Shown here: piece after piece, positions 1-5,411 of the stretch
How positions within the stretch are numbered: the first letter of the stretch is position 1
Layout of the letters: the number at the start of each line of letters is the position of its first letter
NCBI GenBank assembly: GCA_019323195.1
Contig: JAHWHQ010000024.1
Span: 1 to 5,411, forward strand
Length of the DNA: 5,411 nt
Origin: Candidatus Woesearchaeota archaeon
GTDB lineage: Archaea; Nanobdellota; Nanobdellia; Woesearchaeales; JACPBV01
Direction: 5' to 3'
The notes under the pieces: generated by a model
What the model was told of the DNA's origin: nothing
What the model saw: the letters and a program-made list of their open reading frames with translations, nothing else
The model's database searches: none
Made by a program: the position numbers and the translations under genes

Positions 1-36
1 CACGGGTATCTGATAGATGCCTCAATGAAAAAATGA
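1..36 (+). CDS. 3' end of an upstream gene, possibly a RimB-like ATP-dependent zinc protease (partial)
   Basis: Reading from base 1, an open frame encodes HGYLIDASMKK and ends in TGA at 34-36. That stop overlaps the ATG of the next gene (33-35) as ATGA, the usual arrangement of translationally coupled genes. The tail resembles, from memory, the C-terminus of the retropepsin-like RimB family ('ATP-dependent zinc protease'), which often ends in a gly-x-phe/tyr-leu-val/ile-asp-pro-ser pattern and is commonly encoded beside RimK-type ligases. Only 11 residues are visible, so both the existence of the gene and its family are inferences from the overlap and context. Confidence 0.42.
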   Translation, partial: HGYLIDASMKK

Positions 37-1109
37 AAGCCGCTTTAATATCTTTAGGTTCACAAAGCTCGGAATGGACCATCGAGGAGATGAGAAAGTA
101 TTTTGACAGCGTGGATGATATAGACATAAAGAATGTAGAGGTCAACCTGTCATCAGACAAGTCAAACGTGCTGTATAACGGAAGGCCGCTGGGCAACTAT
201 GACTGCATATATGCCAAGGGAAGCTTCAGGTATGCGCAGACATTAAGGGCGATAACAGGGGCTTTCTATCCTACTGCCTATATGCCTATGAAGGCAGGGG
301 CATTTACAGTAGGCCATGACAAGCTGCTGACGCATTTTTTCCTGCAGAAGTTCAAGATACCAATGCCTACCACCTACCTATCCTCATCACCGACAGCTGC
401 AAAGAAGATCCTGCAGAAAATAAACTACCCCATAATATTCAAGTTCCCTTCAGGAACAGGGGGGAAAGGTGTTATGTATGCAGAGAGTTTTGCTGCTGCC
501 TCATCGCTAATGGATGCGCTGGAAACATTAAGGCAGCCTTTCCTTATACAGGAGTACATAGAGACAGGAGGAGAGGACATAAGGGCTATAGTAATAGGGG
601 ATAAGATAGCAGCCGCTATGAAAAGAAAGGCTATAATAGGAGAGAAAAGGGCCAATGTGCATGCTGGCGGCGAAGGAGAGGCGTTCATCCCTGACGCGCA
701 CATGAAAAAGATAGCTGTCGAGGCAGCAAGGTCGATAGGTGCGGACATATGCGCTGTTGACATGCTTGAGAGCATAAAGGGCCCTGTTGTTGTTGAGCTT
801 AACCTTTCCCCAGGTCTTCAGGGTATAACAAAGGCCACAGGGGTTAATGTTGCTGAGAGGATAGCGCAATACCTTTATTACAGGACAAAGCAGTTCAAGG
901 AAAAAGGGACAAAGAGAGGGACAGGGGAGATAATGAAGGCGATAGCTGTGGAGAAAGGGGCTAAGGAGCAGCAGATAATAACAAACCTTGACTTCAGGGG
1001 TGAAAGGATACTGCTGCCAAAGCTTGTTACAACCATAGGAAAGTTCGATGAGAAGGATGAGTTTATCGTAAAGGTTAAGCGGGGAAAGATAGAGATCGAG
1101 AGGGCTTAG
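33..1109 (+). CDS. RimK-type ATP-grasp ligase with a C-terminal AbrB-like extension
   Basis: Predicted ATP-dependent carboxylate-amine ligase of the RimK/LysX/glutathione synthetase-like group (358 residues, cytosolic; no signal or membrane segment seen). Residues 1-90 look like the N-terminal pre-ATP-grasp domain. DK at 96-97 starts the ATP-grasp part. KFPSGTGGKGV (137-147) is the glycine-rich ATP loop and QEYIETGGEDIR (173-184) the adenine-side strand. ANVHAGGEGEAF (207-218) matches the RimK 'N-x-x-x-G-G' region. D243 and the E255/N257 pair in ELNLSPG are the metal ligands. RimK relatives add glutamate to ribosomal protein S6, coenzyme F420 or methanopterin; the substrate here cannot be told. 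Residues about 320-357 lie beyond the catalytic fold and resemble a SpoVT/AbrB beta-hairpin. The ATG at 33 is preferred because the canonical first strand starts there and it overlaps the upstream stop. No Shine-Dalgarno is visible, consistent with coupled translation. Confidence 0.9.
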   Translation: MKAALISLGSQSSEWTIEEMRKYFDSVDDIDIKNVEVNLSSDKSNVLYNGRPLGNYDCIYAKGSFRYAQTLRAITGAFYPTAYMPMKAGAFTVGHDKLLTHFFLQKFKIPMPTTYLSSSPTAAKKILQKINYPIIFKFPSGTGGKGVMYAESFAAASSLMDALETLRQPFLIQEYIETGGEDIRAIVIGDKIAAAMKRKAIIGEKRANVHAGGEGEAFIPDAHMKKIAVEAARSIGADICAVDMLESIKGPVVVELNLSPGLQGITKATGVNVAERIAQYLYYRTKQFKEKGTKRGTGEIMKAIAVEKGAKEQQIITNLDFRGERILLPKLVTTIGKFDEKDEFIVKVKRGKIEIERA

Positions 1110-1189
1110 GCTTAATTTCTCCAATAGTTAAAAAGAATTCATTATCAGCTTTTCTTAGATGATCCTTATTTTAAACCTAAGTAAAATTC
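1110..1189. terminator. convergent intergenic region with T-rich tracts on both strands
   Basis: This 80-base gap separates the stop codons of the ATP-grasp gene (+) and purA (-). On the plus strand, CTTTTCTT (1149-1156) and TTATTTTA (1166-1173) follow the ATP-grasp gene. On the minus strand, purA is followed by TTTT (complement of 1192-1195 and 1183-1186) and TTTTT (complement of 1130-1134). Short T-rich runs without a strong hairpin are typical of archaeal intrinsic termination. I see no strong stem-loop and no small gene here. Confidence 0.35.
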
Positions 1190-2470
1190 TCAAAACAAGA
1201 ACCTATCATCAAGGATTATTGTCTGCGACCTTTTAGGGCCTACAGAAACCATGCACATCGGAACCCCTACAAGCTCTTCTATCCTTTTTATGTATTTCCT
1301 GCATTCAGCCGGAAGGTCATCAAATCTCTTTATATCCGAGATATCACAGCACCATCCGTCCATCTCTTCATAGACCGGCTTTGCTTTCTGCAGCTGTTCT
1401 ATGTCTGTAGGGAAATCCTCTGTCTTTTTGCCGTCGATCTCGTATGCAGTGCATATCCTTATCCTCTTAAGCTGTGAAAAGCAGTCTATCTTCGTAAGCA
1501 CAAAAGAGGTAAGGCTGTTTATCCTTCTTGCGTATTTTGCAACAACACTGTCAAACCATCCTGTCCTTCTTGCACGTTTTGTTGTTGTGCCGTATTCCCT
1601 GCCCATAAGCCTGAGGTATTTTCCCTGGTAGTATTCATCCCCTTCATTGCCCTTTTCCTCTGCCTCTTTCATGTGTTCATCTAATCTTGGCTCTATCTTA
1701 TCCCAGGTGCCTTCATCCAGAGTCTGCTTATCTGTGCCAAGCTCAGTAGGGAAAGGCCCTCTCCCCACCCTTGTGGTGTATGCCTTGAGGATTGCGATAA
1801 CCTCGCTTATTTTTTTCGGCCCAATGCCAAGGCCTGTGCATTGCCCTGCTGCTGTAGGGTTTGAGGATGTTACATAAGGGTAGGTGCCATGGTCTATGTC
1901 AAGCATCGTTCCCTGGGCGCCCTCGATAAGGATGTTTTTCTTATCATCGATTGCCTTGTTCAGTATAGGATATGCATCTTTTACAAAAGGGGCAAGTTTT
2001 CTTGCATCTGCGCTGTTATGCCCTGCAAATTCAGACATCCTCAAGCCGGTCCTTTCAACCTTGGCCATATAGCAGGGCCCTATCCCCCTGCCTGTTGTGC
2101 CTACCTTTTTCCCTGTTTTCCTGTCTTTCTCTATCTGCTCCTCTGTTATGACATGCGCAGAACTGCTTATAAGAAGGCTTTTTTCTGTAAGGGTAATACC
2201 CTTTTCCCCAAGGGTGTCTATCTCCTTTATGATCTGCTTAGGGTATATTACCATGCCGTTGCCGCAGATGTTCAGCTTGCCCTTATGGATGGTCCCTGAA
2301 GGAAGAAGATGGAACTTGAAGGTCTTATCGCCGACAACAACTGTATGGCCTGCATTATTCCCGCCAGTGGCACGTGCTATAACATCAGCTTTTTCTGCCA
2401 AGAAGTCAACTATCTTCCCTTTTCCTTCGTCGCCCCACTGGCCGCCTACAATAATTATGACCTTACTCAT
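1190..2470 (-). CDS. purA: Adenylosuccinate synthetase
   Basis: Catalyses IMP + aspartate + GTP to adenylosuccinate, the first step of AMP synthesis; normally a cytosolic homodimer. All signatures are present: GGQWGDEGKGK (9-19, phosphate loop with catalytic Asp14), NNAGHT (38-43, catalytic His42), TTGRGIGP (125-132, IMP binding), EGAQGTMLDIDHGT (183-196), TTRVGRGPFPTEL (232-244), EYGTTTKRARRTGWFD (292-307), TKID (326-329, guanine recognition) and SVGPKRSQTI (409-418). At 426 residues it is close to the bacterial length (about 430), but this hides two changes: the stretch between GLRM and EGAQGT is about 40 residues shorter than in E. coli, and a charged insertion of about 30 residues follows PFPTEL. 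The ATG at 2470 is supported by a GAGGTGG ribosome site at 2477-2483. A TATA-like box sits further upstream. Purine partner genes are not in the window. Confidence 0.97.
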   Translation of the reverse strand: MSKVIIIVGGQWGDEGKGKIVDFLAEKADVIARATGGNNAGHTVVVGDKTFKFHLLPSGTIHKGKLNICGNGMVIYPKQIIKEIDTLGEKGITLTEKSLLISSSAHVITEEQIEKDRKTGKKVGTTGRGIGPCYMAKVERTGLRMSEFAGHNSADARKLAPFVKDAYPILNKAIDDKKNILIEGAQGTMLDIDHGTYPYVTSSNPTAAGQCTGLGIGPKKISEVIAILKAYTTRVGRGPFPTELGTDKQTLDEGTWDKIEPRLDEHMKEAEEKGNEGDEYYQGKYLRLMGREYGTTTKRARRTGWFDSVVAKYARRINSLTSFVLTKIDCFSQLKRIRICTAYEIDGKKTEDFPTDIEQLQKAKPVYEEMDGWCCDISDIKRFDDLPAECRKYIKRIEELVGVPMCMVSVGPKRSQTIILDDRFLF

Positions 2471-2476
2471 TATTAA

Positions 2477-2483
2477 CCACCTC
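2477..2483 (-). promoter_or_regulatory. Shine-Dalgarno site of purA
   Basis: The minus strand reads GAGGTGG TTAATA ATG, so a strong anti-16S match ends six bases before the purA start. This fixes the start codon. It is the only clear Shine-Dalgarno among the starts visible in this window. Confidence 0.8.
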
Positions 2484-2525
2484 TGCTTTATCTGACCTTT
2501 AACTCAATAATGTAGTTTCTTAAGG

Positions 2526-2541
2526 TATTTATAAAGTTTTC
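2526..2541 (-). promoter_or_regulatory. archaeal promoter of purA (BRE + TATA-like)
   Basis: On the minus strand the sequence is GAAAAC followed by TTTATAAATA (complement of 2526-2535), close to the archaeal A-rich BRE plus TTTATATA pattern. Transcription would start about 25 bases downstream, near 2505, leaving a leader of about 35 bases that holds the Shine-Dalgarno. The box lies in the 83-base gap after the 2554-3576 gene. Assignment is by pattern and spacing only. Confidence 0.6.
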
Positions 2542-2553
2542 TTGCTCATGCCA

Positions 2554-3576
2554 TTAGATCTTCCCATTTTGCATCTTCCTTTTTCTCTGGATCGCTTTGT
2601 ACAAAGGAAATAATCCTCTCGAATGGAGGTATGTGTACAATACCATATAAGGTATCTTTAGTTCTTCCATGATTTGTTTCGAGTTAAGACCCTCTCTAAC
2701 TAAAGAGTCTATTTCCGGTCTTCTTATATTTTTTCTGGAGCTGGCTGGGGCGTAGTATCCAAGGGGTACTTGAATTCCCATCATAGAATCGGAGTACCCG
2801 AAGGCTTTTTTGATTCTTATTATAGGATAATCATCTGCCTGATTCTCTAACTCTAATATCCTACCCAATTCCCATGTACCTCCCCCTTCTATCTCAAATA
2901 ATTCCCTAAGTTTTATGTGCACCTCAACTCTTTTATACCTAAAAATTCTTGCCAATTCCAGCCAGTTATGGGTTAAATGGACTATTCTTAATATCCTTAT
3001 GTCTATCCCATTATATTCTTTTTCCCGTTGGAGGAATCTTTCGTGAATCATACCATATTTTGATTTCTTCTTTTTTATTGACCTCAAACGCCCCCTTTTT
3101 TTTCTGGAATCCCTATATTCTCCCATATATTGACTATAAAGGGAATCAATTATTTTTTTGTCCCATTCATCAGGATTATCTTCATATAATTTCTGGAGTT
3201 TCTGTATCATCCCACTCCCTGTTTTTCCAATAATCTTCTCTAATCTCCTAAGATCAGGAAGGTCATTTTTCTTAAATTCATTAATGGTTTGCCTTAATTT
3301 ATCAATTATTGCATCATCATAAAAAAAATTAGGGTCATAATCATCAGGATCCTGCCCCCTTGCTATCCTTTGCTGTTGGCATAGCCAAACACTAATTTGC
3401 TTGTGGTTCCAATTACCTCCTTTTTTTCCCTTGCTTAATTTATAAAGCCTCTGTACTATACCCCCTCTTTCTCTCCCATACTTTTCTATTAATTCCTCAA
3501 TAGAATTATTCCAATGGTCTTTTTCTAGACCTGCGTCTTCCTCAGGAGTATATTTTTTCCTTAGTGATTTATCCAT
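2554..3576 (-). CDS. Unrecognised basic protein with three Myb/SANT-like repeats and a C-terminal HTH; putative DNA-binding protein
   Basis: I do not recognise this 340-residue protein as a named family. Residues 9-61 begin YTPEED and continue with an ELIEKYGRERGGIVQRL helix pair, like Myb/SANT-type units ('W-T-x-E-E-D ... L-x-x-x-x-G-R-s-x-x-a-V'). The same pattern recurs, diverged, at about 86-142 and 191-240. Aligning the copies puts Leu at 29/112/208 and Trp at 56/138/235, a spacing of 26-27 residues each time. A Lys/Arg-rich linker lies at 155-173. Residues 286-322 (RPEIDSLVREGLNSKQIMEE onward) look like a homeodomain-type HTH. No nuclease, signal or membrane motif is visible. Hand counts give about 35% GC in lines 3061 and 3301 against 55% in line 1801 within purA, and long A/T homopolymers are frequent, which suggests acquisition or relaxed constraint. 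There is no Shine-Dalgarno, but a TATA-like box about 25 bases before the ATG implies a leaderless mRNA. A regulator or chromatin/mobile-element DNA-binding role is inference. Confidence 0.8.
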   Translation of the reverse strand: MDKSLRKKYTPEEDAGLEKDHWNNSIEELIEKYGRERGGIVQRLYKLSKGKKGGNWNHKQISVWLCQQQRIARGQDPDDYDPNFFYDDAIIDKLRQTINEFKKNDLPDLRRLEKIIGKTGSGMIQKLQKLYEDNPDEWDKKIIDSLYSQYMGEYRDSRKKRGRLRSIKKKKSKYGMIHERFLQREKEYNGIDIRILRIVHLTHNWLELARIFRYKRVEVHIKLRELFEIEGGGTWELGRILELENQADDYPIIRIKKAFGYSDSMMGIQVPLGYYAPASSRKNIRRPEIDSLVREGLNSKQIMEELKIPYMVLYTYLHSRGLFPLYKAIQRKRKMQNGKI

Positions 3577-3596
3577 AAAATGGGTAAATACCGAAG

Positions 3597-3613
3597 ATTT
3601 ATAAGTATTCTCT
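3597..3613 (-). promoter_or_regulatory. promoter of the Myb-like gene, predicted leaderless
   Basis: The minus strand reads GAGAATACTTATAAAT, a BRE-like A-rich stretch plus TATA-like box (complement of about 3597-3606). The box centre is about 25 bases from the ATG at 3576, so transcription should begin at or within a few bases of the start codon. No GGAGG-like site precedes the ATG. The element fits in the 36-base gap and touches the stop of the upstream methyltransferase gene. Confidence 0.55.
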
Positions 3614-4560
3614 TATTTCTTTTTATCAGAATTTTTTTTTATCTTAGCGACAAAAAAACCCTCTGTATCGTTATCCTGCGGCCAGAGCCTTAGGCATTTT
3701 TTGATCTCCTGATTATAACTATTCCCTTCAAACTCCAGAACAGGAGCGCTTCTTTTTATGTCAAGTTTTATCTCTTCAAGCTTTGCATTCCCGTATTTAT
3801 CCAGCAAGGAATCAACAACATTCTCGTCCTCTTCAGGCTCCAGGCTGCATGTTGAGTAAACTAAAGTGCCGTTATCCTTCAGTATCTCAAAGGCTGTATG
3901 AAGAAGCTGCTTCTGCTGGCTGCACAGCCTTTTTATGGCGTTAGGGTTCCATATCCCTATCGTCTTAAGGGATTTTCTTATCGTTCCTGTTCCTGAGCAT
4001 GGGGCATCTACAAGTATACGGTCAAATCTTATGTTTGAACCTTTAAAATACCTGCCTTCCATCAGGGTTATAACTGAATTTGTTATGCCCATCCTCTGCA
4101 TGTTAATGCCCAAAGGCTGGAGCCTTATGTACTGGTAGTCGTTTGATATAAGGATGCCCTTATTCTCCATGTACTGTGCTATCTGGGATGATTTAGAGCC
4201 AGGGGCTGCGCACATGTCAAGGATTATCTCACCAGGCTTAGGGCCTAAAACGACCGGCGGGATCATAGAGGCTGCCTCCTGCACATAGTAATAGCCTAAA
4301 GAGAACTCTACTGTGTTTCCTATGTCCCTCCTTCCCTGCTTATGCTCAACCCAAAAGCCTTCCCTGCACCAGGGTATAGGGGTTAATTTCCAGTCCTGCT
4401 CTTCCAGCCTTTTTTTGCATTCCCTTACTGAAACCTTTAAGGTATTTACCCTTACAGACCTTCTCAGGAATCTTAAGGATATCTCCTTGAATACCTGCCA
4501 GTCTGTCAATGCCTTGTAGCGTTCTATGAATTTTGGCTTGAATTCTATCTGCTGTTTCAT
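3613..4560 (-). CDS. Trm4/NSUN-type RNA (cytosine-5) methyltransferase, NOL1/NOP2/Sun family
   Basis: SAM-dependent m5C methyltransferase of 315 residues, cytosolic. Visible landmarks in order are RVNTLK (37-42), SLGYYYVQEAASM (87-99, family entry motif), DMCAAPGSKSSQ (115-126, SAM-binding motif I), DAPCSGTG (185-192, motif IV with Cys188), YSTCSLEPEEDE (235-246, motif VI with catalytic Cys238) and LRLWPQDNDTEGFFVAKI (290-307, C-terminal signature). Both cysteines needed for the two-cysteine mechanism are present. The size and absence of an extra RNA-binding domain fit the short archaeal Trm4-like enzymes that methylate tRNA around positions 48-49; an rRNA target cannot be excluded, so no symbol is given. 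Small oddities are EG (168-169) where many members have DG, and Gln295 where His is usual. The upstream neighbour is Elp3, another tRNA modification factor. No Shine-Dalgarno precedes the ATG at 4560. Confidence 0.93.
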   Translation of the reverse strand: MKQQIEFKPKFIERYKALTDWQVFKEISLRFLRRSVRVNTLKVSVRECKKRLEEQDWKLTPIPWCREGFWVEHKQGRRDIGNTVEFSLGYYYVQEAASMIPPVVLGPKPGEIILDMCAAPGSKSSQIAQYMENKGILISNDYQYIRLQPLGINMQRMGITNSVITLMEGRYFKGSNIRFDRILVDAPCSGTGTIRKSLKTIGIWNPNAIKRLCSQQKQLLHTAFEILKDNGTLVYSTCSLEPEEDENVVDSLLDKYGNAKLEEIKLDIKRSAPVLEFEGNSYNQEIKKCLRLWPQDNDTEGFFVAKIKKNSDKKK

Positions 4561-4587
4561 GTTAAAAATAGTGAAAGAGGTTTTATT

Positions 4588-4603
4588 ATGATAAAGTTTT
4601 TGG
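4588..4603 (-). promoter_or_regulatory. possible promoter of the Trm4-like gene
   Basis: The minus strand has CCAAAAACTTTATCATA (complement of about 4588-4603 and neighbours): an A-rich BRE-like stretch then TTTATCAT, a weaker TATA. It shares AAAACTTTAT with the purA promoter. The box centre lies about 32 bases before the ATG at 4560, predicting a leader of only a few bases. The box is imperfect, so co-transcription with Elp3 remains possible. Confidence 0.42.
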
Positions 4604-4618
4604 TTTTTTGGGTTTTTT
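4597..4618. repeat. phased T-tracts (A-tracts on the minus strand) in the Elp3/Trm4 gap
   Basis: On the plus strand the run is T5 (4597-4601), GG, T6 (4604-4609), GGG, T6 (4613-4618). The tracts recur every 7-9 bases. On the transcribed (minus) strand they appear as A-tracts just upstream of the possible Trm4-like promoter, so they are not a terminator for Elp3. They may act as an extended BRE or flexible/bent DNA, or be simple low-complexity sequence. Confidence 0.5.
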
Positions 4619-4637
4619 AGTGGAGATAAGTCCAGTT

Positions 4638-5411
4638 TTATATATGCTTGGACATATAAGGCCCGTCTTTCTTATAGCCCAGCTTGGCAAAATATGCCCT
4701 TGCGCCTACTCCTGCTATCACTACCATCTTTTTCTTATAATAGGTTCTTGCAGTCTCCTCAGCCTTTTTGATGAGCTTTTTTCCAAGCCCGCGGTGCTGG
4801 TAAGATAAGCTGGACCTTTCACCGATCCTTACAGAAGGTGAATAGATATGGAGCTCCCTTATCAGGGCTGAATCATGTGTTATTTCCTTTCTTAACGAGC
4901 TTGAAGGAAACCTTAGCCTGCAGAAGCCAAACAATATGTCATTCTTTACATCCTCTGCTGAGATGAAAAATTCATTACCGCCAGAAGCTATGTAATGCCT
5001 TTCAAGGATACTTATCTTCCTTACCTTTATCTTCCTGTCCTTTCCAAGCATATGGCCTGATTCCCTGCACCTGATGCACCTGCACCTTGTTTTTTTATCA
5101 CCCATCAATTGATGGATATACTGGCGAAGGTTAGTCCTGTCAACGCCTGCCTCTGTCATAAAGGTAGGTATGTCCCTCTGGACACGCGAGATGCGGCAGT
5201 ATTCAGGGACCATGCCCTTGAACTCTGCTATAAGGCCCGCTGCCTTTTTTGTTGTTAAAGGAGCATATTCTTTCTTTTTCCACATCCTGTAGAGTCTTGT
5301 CCCTTTCAGGACCATGCAGGGGTATATCTTAAGCATGTCAGGCCGGAATTCCTCAAAGGCAAAGAGCGCCTGCAGGGACAAAAGGTCTTTTTTCCGGCTT
5401 ACGCCTGGAAG
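4638..5411 (-). CDS. elp3: Elp3, tRNA uridine(34) carboxymethyl/acetyltransferase-type enzyme, C-terminal part (5' truncated by the window)
   Basis: C-terminal 257 residues of Elp3, which uses a radical SAM domain and an acetyl-CoA-binding GNAT domain to build the cm5 group on wobble uridine of tRNAs. The open frame runs to the window edge and begins LPGVSRKKDL. That fits the family segment just before FRPDMLKIYP (22-31), so the TTG at 5381 is an internal Leu and not a start. Next come the family linker CRCIRCRE (110-117) with Cys110, Cys112 and Cys115, a possible metal site, and then the GNAT domain from about 130: RELHIY (185-190), the acetyl-CoA loop QHRGLG (205-210), GVGARAYFAKLGY (234-246) and DGPYM (249-253). 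The radical SAM cysteine cluster lies outside the window. Archaeal Elp3 acts without the eukaryotic Elp1/2/4-6 subunits. The Trm4-like gene follows 77 bases downstream. Confidence 0.95.
   Translation of the reverse strand, partial: LPGVSRKKDLLSLQALFAFEEFRPDMLKIYPCMVLKGTRLYRMWKKKEYAPLTTKKAAGLIAEFKGMVPEYCRISRVQRDIPTFMTEAGVDRTNLRQYIHQLMGDKKTRCRCIRCRESGHMLGKDRKIKVRKISILERHYIASGGNEFFISAEDVKNDILFGFCRLRFPSSSLRKEITHDSALIRELHIYSPSVRIGERSSLSYQHRGLGKKLIKKAEETARTYYKKKMVVIAGVGARAYFAKLGYKKDGPYMSKHI

Noticed and set aside
528..1124. Long open frame on the minus strand antisense to the ATP-grasp gene
   Set aside because: It lies opposite a gene with clear ATP-grasp motifs, its translation is a low-complexity Leu/Tyr/Ser mix without motifs, and no promoter or ribosome site precedes it.
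1130..1156. Hairpin terminator between the ATP-grasp gene and purA
   Set aside because: Only a weak five-pair AAGAA/TTCTT match with a long loop is present, so only T-rich tracts are claimed.
1889..2495. Several plus-strand open frames opposite purA
   Set aside because: purA carries every family motif on the other strand. These frames are Cys/Phe/Leu-rich mirror translations with no recognisable domain.
2949..3233. Plus-strand frame of 94 codons opposite the Myb-like gene
   Set aside because: It is a hydrophobic shadow of the lysine- and arginine-rich coding strand. The minus-strand frame is much longer and has repeats, a promoter and a clear domain pattern.
2554..3576. Homing endonuclease or transposase reading of the Myb-like protein
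   Set aside because: HTH-like repeats occur in such proteins, but I find no LAGLIDADG, HNH, GIY-YIG or DDE motif, and no terminal inverted repeats or target duplications flank the gene.
5379..5381. TTG as the start codon of the Elp3-like gene
   Set aside because: The frame stays open to base 5411, and the extra residues LPGVSRKKDL match the Elp3 region before FRPDMLKIYP. The gene is cut by the window edge.

Overview
The window looks archaeal, most likely from a reduced-genome lineage of the DPANN kind (Woesearchaeota or Pacearchaeota-like). This is an inference. It rests on an archaeal/bacterial-type Elp3, a compact Trm4-like m5C methyltransferase, TATA-like boxes with A-rich BRE-like flanks ahead of three genes, leaderless or nearly leaderless starts beside one classic Shine-Dalgarno start, and heavy use of ATA (Ile) and AGG/AGA (Arg) codons. 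No rRNA marker is present, so the phylum is not proven.

Layout. Bases 1-36 hold the last codons of an upstream plus-strand gene. Its TGA overlaps the ATG of a complete RimK-type ATP-grasp ligase (33-1109, +). An 80-base gap then separates this gene from a minus-strand series that converges on it. In transcription order the series is: the C-terminal half of Elp3 (4638-5411, cut by the window edge), a Trm4/NSUN-type RNA cytosine-5 methyltransferase (3613-4560), an unrecognised 340-residue protein built from repeated helix-turn-helix-like units (2554-3576), and adenylosuccinate synthetase PurA (1190-2470). Gaps in the series are 77, 36 and 83 bases. Three of them carry a plausible promoter, so these may be separate transcription units rather than one operon.

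Functions. Elp3 and the Trm4-like enzyme are both RNA/tRNA modification factors. PurA is the first committed step from IMP to AMP. The ATP-grasp protein probably ligates an amino acid, perhaps glutamate, to a protein or cofactor. It carries an extra C-terminal beta-rich segment resembling a SpoVT/AbrB-like domain, and its upstream partner may be a RimB-like protease.

The odd one out is the 2554-3576 gene. It is visibly more AT-rich than its neighbours, appears leaderless, and encodes three divergent copies of one Myb/SANT-like unit, a lysine/arginine-rich linker and a final HTH. It is the best candidate here for an undescribed DNA-binding protein. No CRISPR array, tRNA, rRNA, insertion sequence or complete novel multi-gene system was seen.
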